50,928 nucleotides of DNA, from contig NZ_LIQQ01000094.1 in NCBI RefSeq assembly GCF_001418565.1, positions 1-50,928 of the forward strand, written 5' to 3'. The notes beneath the pieces are model-generated. The model was not told the DNA's origin. It saw only the letters and a program-made list of their open reading frames with translations, and made no database searches. Positions within the stretch are counted from its first letter, which is position 1; each line of letters opens with the position of its first letter. The position numbers were made by a program, and so were the translations under genes. Positions 17,340 to 25,138 of the stretch are shown piece after piece. This stretch comes from Streptomyces graminilatus (lineage in GTDB: Bacteria > Actinomycetota > Actinomycetes > Streptomycetales > Streptomycetaceae).

Positions 17340-17570
17340 TCACAGGAACTTGCGCGCGGCCCTCCTCAGGTCGTACTCGTGAATGATCGCCTTGGCGTGG
17401 CCGTACGCGAGATCGTGCTCGTGACGGAGCCAGCTCACCTTTTCCTCGAAGCGGAAGAGCGAGGGGCCCTCGTCCACGGTGCGCAGCCAGTCGGCGACCT
17501 CACGACCGGTGCACTCGGGGATGCGGGCGAGCATGTTGCGGTGGGTCTCCTCGGAGAGGACGTGGGACAT
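17340..17570 (-). CDS. DUF4287-family small protein
   Basis: The 76-residue product (MSHVLSEETHRNMLARI, GREVADWLRTVDEG, FEEKVSWLRHEHDLAYGHAKAII) matches the DUF4287 family of short helical proteins, function unknown. The frame extends to 17801, but the ATG at 17568-17570 has GGAGG seven bases upstream and gives the family's usual length. It stands alone, divergent from the gene at 17675. Confidence 0.8.
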   Translation of the reverse strand: MSHVLSEETHRNMLARIPECTGREVADWLRTVDEGPSLFRFEEKVSWLRHEHDLAYGHAKAIIHEYDLRRAARKFL

Positions 17571-17674
17571 CGGCGCCTCCGGACGCAAAAGGGATGTAAG
17601 CCGGTCCTTCATGTCACCGTGCCTGTTCGTTGGGCCGTTGGCAACAGTGCCGCCACGACGGTTAGTCTCACGGC

Positions 17675-17986
17675 GTGCTGGATACCTCGTCTTTGACGCT
17701 CGCAGTGGATCACTTCGCCGAACGGTTGCGGGCGGCGCCGCAGAGCCGGCTGCAGCGGGGAGCCGCGGCCGAGGCGCTGGGGCTGGCCAGGGAGTTGGCA
17801 CGGCGTGCCCAGCTTCTGGAGTCGCCCGGCGACGAGCCCCGGGTGATGCCCGACGTCGGCATGTTCGCCGCCGCGGACCAGGTGACTCTTGCCGCGCACG
17901 ATCTGGCGCTCGTCCTGCGGAACGAGGGGGAGCTGGCCTCGGCGCTGGCCCTTGTCGCGGAGGCTCAGCAGCGGGCCGCGGTGTAG
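17675..17986 (+). CDS. Conserved hypothetical small helical protein
   Basis: This 103-residue protein is Ala-, Leu- and Arg-rich and probably all helical (LAVDHFAERLRAAPQ, AEALGLARELARRAQLLE, NEGELASALALVAEAQQRAA). No signal, membrane segment or motif is visible. Codon use is typical of the host, which supports a real gene. The start is GTG without a clear ribosome binding site. I do not recognise a function. Confidence 0.55.
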   Translation: MLDTSSLTLAVDHFAERLRAAPQSRLQRGAAAEALGLARELARRAQLLESPGDEPRVMPDVGMFAAADQVTLAAHDLALVLRNEGELASALALVAEAQQRAAV

Positions 17987-18011
17987 GTACGGCGGCTGCG
18001 GCGACGTACGG

Positions 18012-18809
18012 CTACAGGGAAGCTATGACCCTGTCCGCCAGTACGTACACCGTCTCCTCGCCGCATTCGAAGGTCAGGGCGTAGGCGCCCGAGATGCCCG
18101 AGCCGCCGAGGAGGACCGGGGCCTCGCCGGAGCGCAGGGCGGCGGAGAGACGTTCCGCCGTCTCGCGGTGGCCCGGGGTCATGCAGAGGGTCGTACCGTC
18201 GGTGAAGACGTAGACGTCGAGGGTGCCCAGCGGGCCCGGGCGGACGTCGGACAGGGCGGTGCGGGACTCGGCGAGCTCCTCCAGGCAGGCGACCGTGCGT
18301 TCGTGGTCGTTCACGACGGGCGACTGGGCCGGGACGAAGTCGGGGTGCGAGGGGTGCCGGCGACGGGCGGCGGCCAGTTCGGCGGACTCCCCGGCGAACT
18401 CGTCGGCGTCCGTGCTGGGCTCGGTCACCGGCTCCAGGGACTCCAGGCCGGCGAAATCCGCCGGGCGCGGCAGGAACAGCTCGCTGTCGGGGAGGCCGAG
18501 CAGCGAGGGCGCGTCGGAGGCGTCACGGGCCTCCTGGGCGGCCCAGAAGGCACGCGCCTCGGCGAGCTCACGCTCCCGTTCCTCGGCGAGCGCCTCGGCC
18601 ACGGCGGCGCGTATCCGGTCGGTGTCGCCGGATGTACGGGCCTGCGGCACGAGACCGTGCGCGCCGACGGCGAGACTCTGGGCGGCGAGCTCCGCGTGCA
18701 GGGCCGCGATCTGTCGGCGCAGCCCCAGCAGGGTGCGCAGAACGGCGACGCCCACAGCCGTGGTGACGGTGGCTGTGGCGAGCAGCAGAGCAAGAGGGAC
18801 AGCGCTCAC
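18012..18809 (-). CDS. Hypothetical membrane-anchored protein
   Basis: The 265-residue protein has a single N-terminal membrane segment (about residues 4-26, VPLALLLATATVTTAVGVAVL). A helical, coiled-coil-like stretch rich in Ala, Glu and Arg follows (30-110). The C-terminal globular domain contains LGTLDVYVFTDGTTLCMTPGHRETAERL. It is conserved in style with Streptomyces membrane-anchored proteins of unknown function. The gene converges on the small gene at 17675 with only 25 bases between them. Confidence 0.7.
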   Translation of the reverse strand: MSAVPLALLLATATVTTAVGVAVLRTLLGLRRQIAALHAELAAQSLAVGAHGLVPQARTSGDTDRIRAAVAEALAEERERELAEARAFWAAQEARDASDAPSLLGLPDSELFLPRPADFAGLESLEPVTEPSTDADEFAGESAELAAARRRHPSHPDFVPAQSPVVNDHERTVACLEELAESRTALSDVRPGPLGTLDVYVFTDGTTLCMTPGHRETAERLSAALRSGEAPVLLGGSGISGAYALTFECGEETVYVLADRVIASL

Positions 18810-19004
18810 TGACGTACTCCCGGTTCAAAGTCGGCCCCCGACTTCCTACATCAGCTTGAAGGATGGACTAACCACCTGTCAGTGCGTAACGTCACGAAAC
18901 GGACAGGACTTTGGGCCCGGGGGTGGGTGTCGAACCTACTGTGACCTGCGCATATACCCCGCCGGAGCGAGATAGGTCACATCCTGGGGGAGATTGGATC
19001 ACAA

Positions 19005-19045
19005 AACAGCCCAGAACCCCGTTGGTTACGGGGCTCCGGGCTGTT
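19005..19045. terminator. Bidirectional terminator downstream of the thiolase gene
   Basis: AACAGCCC(A)GAACCCCGT at 19005-19022 pairs with 19028-19045, with one mismatch and a 5-base loop. AAAA precedes it and TTTT follows it, as in intrinsic terminators working both ways. The rest of 18810-19143 shows no gene. Confidence 0.75.
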
Positions 19046-19143
19046 TTCTCACGCAGCGCGTTCGCTCGACTACCGAGGCGATTCCGCCGGTTGGGGATCC
19101 TCGGGACGGCCTGGGTCGCCGGGTCGGCGGCCGGTGAGGTGGG

Positions 19144-20364
19144 TCAGCTCAGGCGCTCGATGACCATCGCCATGCCCTGGCCGCCGCCCACGCACATCGT
19201 CTCCAGGCCGAACTGCTTGTCGTGGAACTGGAGGGAGTTGATGAGCGTGCCGGTGATGCGGGCACCCGTCATGCCGAAGGGGTGGCCGACCGCGATGGCG
19301 CCGCCGTTGATGTTGACCTTCTCCAGCGGGAGGCCGAGGTCGCGGTAGGAGGGGATCACCTGGGCGGCGAACGCCTCGTTGATCTCGGCCAGGTCGATGT
19401 CGTCGATGGTGAGGCCGGCCCGGCGCAGGGCCTGGCGGCTCGCCTCGACCGGGCCGAGGCCCATGATCTCGGGGGAGAGGCCGGAGACACCGGTCGACAC
19501 GATCCGGGCCAGCGGGGTGAGGCCCAGCTCGCGCGCCTTGGTGTCGCTCATGACGACGACGGCGGCGGCGCCGTCGTTCAGCGGGCAGCAGTTGCCGGCC
19601 GTGACCAGCCCGTCCGGACGGAACACCGGCTTCAGGCCCTGGGTGCCCTCCAGCGTGATGCCCGCGCGCGGACCGTCGTCCTTGCTGACGACCGTGCCGT
19701 CGGGCAGCGTCACCGGGGTGATCTCGCGCGCCCAGAAGCCGTTCTTGATGGCTTCCTCGGCCAGGTTCTGCGAACGGACCCCGAACTCGTCCATGTCGAG
19801 GCGCGTCACGCCCTTGATGCGGGCGAGGTTCTCGGCGGTCTGGCCCATCGAGATGTAGGCGTCCGGCACGAGACCGTCCTCGCGCGGGTCGTGCCAGGAG
19901 GTGCCCTCCTGCTCGGCGACGGCGGCCGTACGGGCCTCCGCCTCGGCGAAGAGCGGGTTGTGCGTGTCGGGCAGCGAGTCCGAGTTGCCCTTGGTGAACC
20001 GGGAGACCATCTCGACACCGGCCGAGATGAAGACATCGCCCTCGCCCGCCTTGATGGCGTGCAGCGCCATGCGGGACGTCTGGAGGGACGAGGAACAGTA
20101 ACGGGTGATCGTGCAGCCGGGCAGGTGGTCCATGCCCATCTGTACGGCGACGATCCGCCCGAGGTTGTTGCCCTGCTCGCCACCGGGCAGACCGCAGCCG
20201 AGCATCAGGTCGTCGATGTCGCGCGGGTCCAGCTCGGGGATCTTGGCCAGCGCGGCCTGGATGATCGTGGCGGTGAGATCGTCCGCGCGCAGTTCCTTGA
20301 GGGAGCCCTTGAAGGCGCGCCCGATGGGGGAGCGGGCGGTCGAGACGATGACGGCTTCCGGCAT
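19144..20364 (-). CDS. Acetyl-CoA C-acyltransferase (thiolase)
   Basis: This 406-residue enzyme carries the thiolase active-site segments. The nucleophilic Cys lies in TITRYCSSSLQTSRMAL (near residue 90), the catalytic His in GGAIAVGHPFGMTGAR, and the second Cys in ETMCVGGGQGMAMV close to the C-terminus. It cleaves 3-ketoacyl-CoA in beta-oxidation or runs in the condensing direction. Acetyl-CoA acetyltransferase is the main alternative. It stands as a single gene, with its own upstream region before the LysR gene. Confidence 0.93.
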   Translation of the reverse strand: MPEAVIVSTARSPIGRAFKGSLKELRADDLTATIIQAALAKIPELDPRDIDDLMLGCGLPGGEQGNNLGRIVAVQMGMDHLPGCTITRYCSSSLQTSRMALHAIKAGEGDVFISAGVEMVSRFTKGNSDSLPDTHNPLFAEAEARTAAVAEQEGTSWHDPREDGLVPDAYISMGQTAENLARIKGVTRLDMDEFGVRSQNLAEEAIKNGFWAREITPVTLPDGTVVSKDDGPRAGITLEGTQGLKPVFRPDGLVTAGNCCPLNDGAAAVVVMSDTKARELGLTPLARIVSTGVSGLSPEIMGLGPVEASRQALRRAGLTIDDIDLAEINEAFAAQVIPSYRDLGLPLEKVNINGGAIAVGHPFGMTGARITGTLINSLQFHDKQFGLETMCVGGGQGMAMVIERLS

Positions 20365-20499
20365 GACGGCTCCATTGGCGACGTGGGTGTAAAGCGGAGT
20401 GTGCGGACTACGCAGACCTGCTTGGGAAGTTACCCGTACGTATGGCCTCGGTCACGGGTGTGGCGGTGTGACGCGGGCCGCACTTTTCTAAGCGCTTGC

Positions 20500-21492
20500 T
20501 CAGGGGAGCCCGGGGGGTCGGGGGAGTCCCGCCGAGTCGGTCGGGACCCGGCCCCTGCTCTCCAGCCACTCCCAGTACACACCCGCGCGCCGCGCCTCGG
20601 CCCAGTACGCCTTCGTGAGCGTCTCGTGCAGCGCGGGCGCGTGTTCGGCGAGGGGGCTGCGGGCCGCCCACACCAGCCGCTGTCGTATGTGCATCGGGTC
20701 GCCGGTCAGCGGCCGTACGACGACACCCTCCCGCTCGGTCACCAGCGGGTGCGCGAGGGCGACCCCGTGCCCCTGCCCGACCAGCGGGAACACCACGCTT
20801 CCGCTCAGCCGCTGCACCCGGCGCGGGGTGAACCCGGCCCGTCGGCACGCGGCCCGGAACTGCGCCCGCATCCGTACGTCCTTGTACTCCCCGGTCAGCC
20901 AGGGCTCACCGGAGAGCGCGGCGAGGGGGATGTCGGGCCGGTCGGCGAGCGGATGCCGCTCCGAGATCAGCACGAAGATCGGGTCCACGGCGACGAGGGC
21001 GTCGCTGAGTCCGGGGCGCGGGGCCAGCTCGTACTCCGGGTAGTCCACGACCAGCCCGAAGTCGAGGCGGCCGGTGGCCAGCAGTTCGAGCTGCTCCTCC
21101 TCGGTGTCGCAGGTGTGCAGGGTGATCTCGGCCCGGGGGAGCAGCCGGCGCGCGGTGGTCACCAGTACGGCGGTCAGCGGGCCGGGGACCGAGCCGAGCC
21201 GTACGGCGGTCAGGTCGGAGTCGCCGGGCCCGCGCTGCCGTACGTCACGCATGAGATCTTCGTGGGCCGTGAGGATGCCGTGCGCGTGCGAAAGCACCAT
21301 CGCGCCGAACGCCGTCGGCCGGGAGCCACCGCCGTCCCGTACGAACAGGGGGCCGCCCAACAGCCGCTCGATGCGCTGGAGTTGGGCCGTCAGCGCGGGC
21401 TGGGTGAAGCCGAGGACGGCGGCGGCACGGGTGATGGAGCCGGTGTCGGCGATGGCGTTCAGGACGCGTAAGTGACGGACCTCCAGATCCAT
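20500..21492 (-). CDS. LysR-family transcriptional regulator with TTA codon
   Basis: The 330-residue protein has the LysR N-terminal winged helix (residues 1-60, EVRHLRVLNAIADTGSITRAAAVLGFTQPALTAQLQRIERLLG) and a C-terminal periplasmic-binding-like effector domain (about 95-300). Codon 8 is TTA (21469-21471 on the complementary strand), the codon read by bldA tRNA, so full expression may wait for development. It diverges from the secreted subtilisin gene at 21597. A T-N11-A palindrome covers its start codon, which suits autorepression and control of the protease. Confidence 0.9.
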   Translation of the reverse strand: MDLEVRHLRVLNAIADTGSITRAAAVLGFTQPALTAQLQRIERLLGGPLFVRDGGGSRPTAFGAMVLSHAHGILTAHEDLMRDVRQRGPGDSDLTAVRLGSVPGPLTAVLVTTARRLLPRAEITLHTCDTEEEQLELLATGRLDFGLVVDYPEYELAPRPGLSDALVAVDPIFVLISERHPLADRPDIPLAALSGEPWLTGEYKDVRMRAQFRAACRRAGFTPRRVQRLSGSVVFPLVGQGHGVALAHPLVTEREGVVVRPLTGDPMHIRQRLVWAARSPLAEHAPALHETLTKAYWAEARRAGVYWEWLESRGRVPTDSAGLPRPPGLP

Positions 21493-21505
21493 AGCGCGAT
21501 GTTAT
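21491..21505. promoter_or_regulatory. LysR-type T-N11-A box between LysR gene and subtilisin gene
   Basis: ATAGC-GCGAT-GTTAT is an imperfect 15-bp palindrome with the T-N11-A spacing of LysR operators. It overlaps the LysR start codon and lies about 90 bases upstream of the protease start. Confidence 0.45.
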
Positions 21506-21596
21506 GGGCGGTTGGGAGTACCGGGAAGATCGCGCCGGGCGGAAAGTCGGTCGCTACCCGAGTCACCACCGTCACCACCGCACCAGTGGAGGCCCT

Positions 21597-24500
21597 ATGT
21601 CCCGCATGTCCCGAAGACTGAGCGGCGCACTGGTAACCGCCTTGTTGGTACAGGGAGTTGTGGCGAGCACGCCGGTCGCCGCCGCGACGGGCGAGCCCGC
21701 CCCCTCCGCCTGGACCTCCGGCACCGGACGGCAGGCCGTCACCCACACAGTCACCCTCGTCACCGGCGACCGTGTGAACCTGTCGGGCACCGCCGTGGCC
21801 ATCGAGCCCGGCGCGGGCCGCGAGGCGATGGGCTTCCAGCAGTTCGAGCGCGACGGCCACCAGTACGTGGTCCCGAACGACGCCCTGCGCCTGGTCGCGG
21901 GCGGGCAGGTGGACCGGCGGCTGTTCGACGTGACGGGCCTGGCCGCGGACGGCTACGACGACGCCGCCACGGCCGTACTGCCGACGATCGTGACGTACAC
22001 CGACGCGGCCCTCGCCCGCCGCAGCCTGCGCGCGACCCACGGCGCCCGCGTGACCCGCACCCTGCGCACGGTCGACGGCGCGGCGGTGGCCGTGGAGAAG
22101 AAGGCGGCGGCCGGCTTCTGGGCCGGTGTCACCGCCGGTACCGGTACGAGAGGACTGCGGACGGCCGGCGGTATCGCCAAGCTGTGGCTGGACGGCAAGC
22201 GGCGGATCAGCCTCGACAAGAGCGTGCCGCAGATCGGCGCGCCCGTCGCCTGGCAGGCCGGGTACGACGGTACGGGTGTCACGGTCGCCGTCCTGGACAC
22301 CGGTGTCGACGCCGGCCACCCGGACCTGGCCGGGCGTATCAAGGAGGCCGTGAACTTCACGGACGCGCCCGACACCGACGACAAGGTCGGCCACGGCACC
22401 CATGTCGCCTCGACGGTGGCGGGCGGCGGTGGCAAGTACAAGGGGGTCGCGCCCGGGGCCTCGCTGATCGTCGGGAAGGTGTGCGTCGACCGGAACTGCG
22501 CCGAGTCGTCGATCCTGGCCGGTATGGAGTGGGCCGCGCCGCGCGCCCGGGTGATCAACATGAGCCTCGGCGGCGACGACACCCCGGGCGAGGACGTCCT
22601 TGAGGAGGCCGTGAACAAGCTGACGGCGCGGACCGGTGCCCTCTTCGTGCTGGCCGCGGGCAACGACGGCAGCGCGGACGGCTCGGTCGACTCCCCGTCC
22701 ACCGCCGACGCCGCGCTCTCCGTGGGCGCCGTCGACAAGCGGGACGTGATGGCCCCCTTCTCCAGCCGGGGCCCGCGTGAGGACGGCGCGATCAAGCCGG
22801 AGATCACCGCTCCGGGCGTCGACATCGTTGCCGCCCGTGCCGTGCACGCGAGCAGCGAGTACGTGGAGGTGGAGCCCGGCTACACCTCCCTCTCCGGTAC
22901 GTCCATGGCCACCCCGCACGTGGCCGGGTCGGCGGCGCTGCTCGCCGGGCAGCACCCGGCCTGGCGGGCGGCCGAGCTGAAGGCGGCACTGATGGCGTCG
23001 GCGACGCCCACTCCCGGCGCCAACGTCAACGCGCAGGGCGCGGGCCGGGTGGATGTGGCCCGCGCCGTCCACCAGGCCGTCCTGCCCACGCCGGGTTCTC
23101 TGCCCCTGGGCACCCAGCCCGCCCCGGCCGACGACGACGTACCGGTGGTCAGGACGGTGACGTACCGCAACGACGGCACCGACCCCGTGACGCTCGATGT
23201 CACGGCGAAGGTGACGGGCCCGGACGGTTCGCCCGCCCCGGCCGGCATGTTCGAGGTCAGCCCGGACAGGGCGACCGTCCCGGCGGGCGGGGCGGCCACG
23301 GTGACGGTGACCGCCGACACGCGCGTGCCGAGCGACTCGGGCGTGTTCGAAGGCGCGCTGGTGGGGGTGGACTCGGCCTCCGGAACCTCGGTGCGCGTAC
23401 CGCTCAAGATCGCCAAGGCCGCGTCCGTTCACAAACTGACGGTCAGGGCGTTCGACCGCACGGGCAAACCGGCGTCGTCCTACTGGACCGACATCACGAG
23501 CCTGGACGGCTCGGTCTACCGCTTCGTCTACAACCCGTCCGGCTCGGGCACGGTCTCCCTCCCGGAGGGCCGCTACACGGTCGACGCGTCGGTCATCACA
23601 CCGGCGGACGACAGTACGACCCTGCTGGTCCGCCCCAGCCTCACGGTGACCGGTGACAGCGAGATCGTCCTCGACGCACGCAAGGGCACGCCCATCTCGG
23701 CGACCGTCCCGCGCAAGGACGCGAGCCTGCGCTTCGCGGCGGCCGGCTTCCGCCGCGAGACCACCAACGGCATGGGCTTCGGCATCCGGGCCACCGCCAA
23801 CACCTTCGGCAAACTGTTCACGGCCGCGCTGGGCGACGACGTCGGCCCCGGGGAGGGCACGCTGGTCGCGGACGTACGCGGCTCCTGGGCCAAGAAGGGC
23901 GCGGACGGCACGTACAACGACTCGCCGTACGAATACGTGCTGGCGTGGTTCGAACGGGGCCACCTGCCGACGAACTTCAGCCGGGTGGTCAGGCAGAGCG
24001 AACTGGCGCAGGTGACGCACCGGTTCCACTCGGTGACGCCGTCGAAGCCGGGAGCGCCCTCGCGGGCCTTCCTGTACCACTTCGGCTACCCGCCGGAGAG
24101 CGGCACCGCGATGTCGGCGGGCGCGATCTGGTTCGACAACCCGGGACGGCAGACCGTCTACTACAAGGCCGACGACGTCACGTGGCAGTCGCGCTACACC
24201 CAGAACGCGCCCGGCGGCACCTTCCAGACCCAGTTCTGGTCGGACGACGCGGTCTACGAGCCCGGCAAGCGCTACACGGTGACCTGGCAGAAGGCGGTCC
24301 CCGGCCCGCGCTTCAGCGGCCTGACCTTCGTCGCCCGTGAGGGCAACCGCCTCTCCTTCAACGTCCCGATGACCGGCGACCAGGCGGGCCACACCGGCTA
24401 CTCGGTGTTCGACAGGAGCAAGGTCTCCCTCTACCACGGCGACCAGAAACTCGTGGAACTCAGCTACCCCTGGACCGACGCCTCGGGCTCGGTCCCGGCG

Positions 24501-24950
24501 GCCGAGGCGACCTACCGCCTGGAGTACTCCGCCGTGCGCGGCGCGTCCGACGGCGCCTTCGACATCGGTACGAGCGTCAGCGGGTCGTGGACCTTCCGCT
24601 CGGGCGAGACGAGCGGGCGTACGGCGGCCGGTCTGTCGGCGTTCGACTTCGCGCCGGCCGTCGACCGGACCAACACCGGGAGCCTGTCGGCTCTGCCGAT
24701 GCGGTTGCTGAGGCAGCCGGGGGCGACCGCCTCGGCGGTGCGGTCGGTGTCGGTGGACGTGTCGTACGACGACGGGGACAACTGGCGCGAGGCGCGGCTG
24801 GTGGAGACCGGACGGGACGCGTGGGTCGTGGAGTTGCCCGAGGAAGGGCGGCCCGAGGGCGGGGGGTACGTGTCGCTGCGGGCGAGTGCGGGGTTCGCTG
24901 ATGGGGGCGCGGTGGACTACCGGGTGATCCGGGGGTACCGGGTGAGGTAG
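21597..24950 (+). CDS. Secreted S8 family serine peptidase (subtilisin-like), large
   Basis: This 1117-residue precursor has a secretion signal (residues 1-30, SRRLSGALVTALLVQGVVASTPVAAA). A propeptide follows (about 40-190), then the S8 catalytic domain (about 205-490). The triad is visible: Asp in VAVLDTGVDAGHPDL, His in VGHGTHVAS and Ser in LSGTSMATPHVAGSAAL. The oxyanion Asn is in LAAGNDGSADG. The remaining 600 residues are beta-rich accessory domains. The ATG at 21597 follows GGAGG at four bases; the frame opens upstream at 21504. It is divergent from a LysR gene that may regulate it. Confidence 0.93.
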   Translation: MSRMSRRLSGALVTALLVQGVVASTPVAAATGEPAPSAWTSGTGRQAVTHTVTLVTGDRVNLSGTAVAIEPGAGREAMGFQQFERDGHQYVVPNDALRLVAGGQVDRRLFDVTGLAADGYDDAATAVLPTIVTYTDAALARRSLRATHGARVTRTLRTVDGAAVAVEKKAAAGFWAGVTAGTGTRGLRTAGGIAKLWLDGKRRISLDKSVPQIGAPVAWQAGYDGTGVTVAVLDTGVDAGHPDLAGRIKEAVNFTDAPDTDDKVGHGTHVASTVAGGGGKYKGVAPGASLIVGKVCVDRNCAESSILAGMEWAAPRARVINMSLGGDDTPGEDVLEEAVNKLTARTGALFVLAAGNDGSADGSVDSPSTADAALSVGAVDKRDVMAPFSSRGPREDGAIKPEITAPGVDIVAARAVHASSEYVEVEPGYTSLSGTSMATPHVAGSAALLAGQHPAWRAAELKAALMASATPTPGANVNAQGAGRVDVARAVHQAVLPTPGSLPLGTQPAPADDDVPVVRTVTYRNDGTDPVTLDVTAKVTGPDGSPAPAGMFEVSPDRATVPAGGAATVTVTADTRVPSDSGVFEGALVGVDSASGTSVRVPLKIAKAASVHKLTVRAFDRTGKPASSYWTDITSLDGSVYRFVYNPSGSGTVSLPEGRYTVDASVITPADDSTTLLVRPSLTVTGDSEIVLDARKGTPISATVPRKDASLRFAAAGFRRETTNGMGFGIRATANTFGKLFTAALGDDVGPGEGTLVADVRGSWAKKGADGTYNDSPYEYVLAWFERGHLPTNFSRVVRQSELAQVTHRFHSVTPSKPGAPSRAFLYHFGYPPESGTAMSAGAIWFDNPGRQTVYYKADDVTWQSRYTQNAPGGTFQTQFWSDDAVYEPGKRYTVTWQKAVPGPRFSGLTFVAREGNRLSFNVPMTGDQAGHTGYSVFDRSKVSLYHGDQKLVELSYPWTDASGSVPAAEATYRLEYSAVRGASDGAFDIGTSVSGSWTFRSGETSGRTAAGLSAFDFAPAVDRTNTGSLSALPMRLLRQPGATASAVRSVSVDVSYDDGDNWREARLVETGRDAWVVELPEEGRPEGGGYVSLRASAGFADGGAVDYRVIRGYRVR

Positions 24951-24965
24951 GGCACAGAACGGCGA

Positions 24966-24999
24966 TCGACCCGGCACCTTGGCCAAGGTGCCGGGTCGA
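24966..24999 (+). terminator. Perfect 34-bp palindrome downstream of subtilisin gene
   Basis: TCGACCCGGCACCTTGG (24966-24982) is followed directly by its exact reverse complement (24983-24999) with no loop. It lies 16 bases after the stop codon, so a terminator is the simplest reading. Confidence 0.7.
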
Positions 25000-25138
25000 C
25001 AAACCGCCTGAACCGGTTGACATCTGAACAATCGTCGGAACGAAGTAACCAGCCTCTCCCGCCACAAGGGCCTACTCCCGGGTTCCGGTTGCCTATGCTG
25101 AGCGCCCAACTGCTCCGCAGGGGAAGGGGACCGGGTCG

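Noticed and set aside
21459..25109. A 1216-codon open frame on the minus strand
   Set aside because: It lies antisense to the subtilisin gene and reads as Arg/Gly/Val-rich sequence without domains. High GC makes such long shadow frames common.
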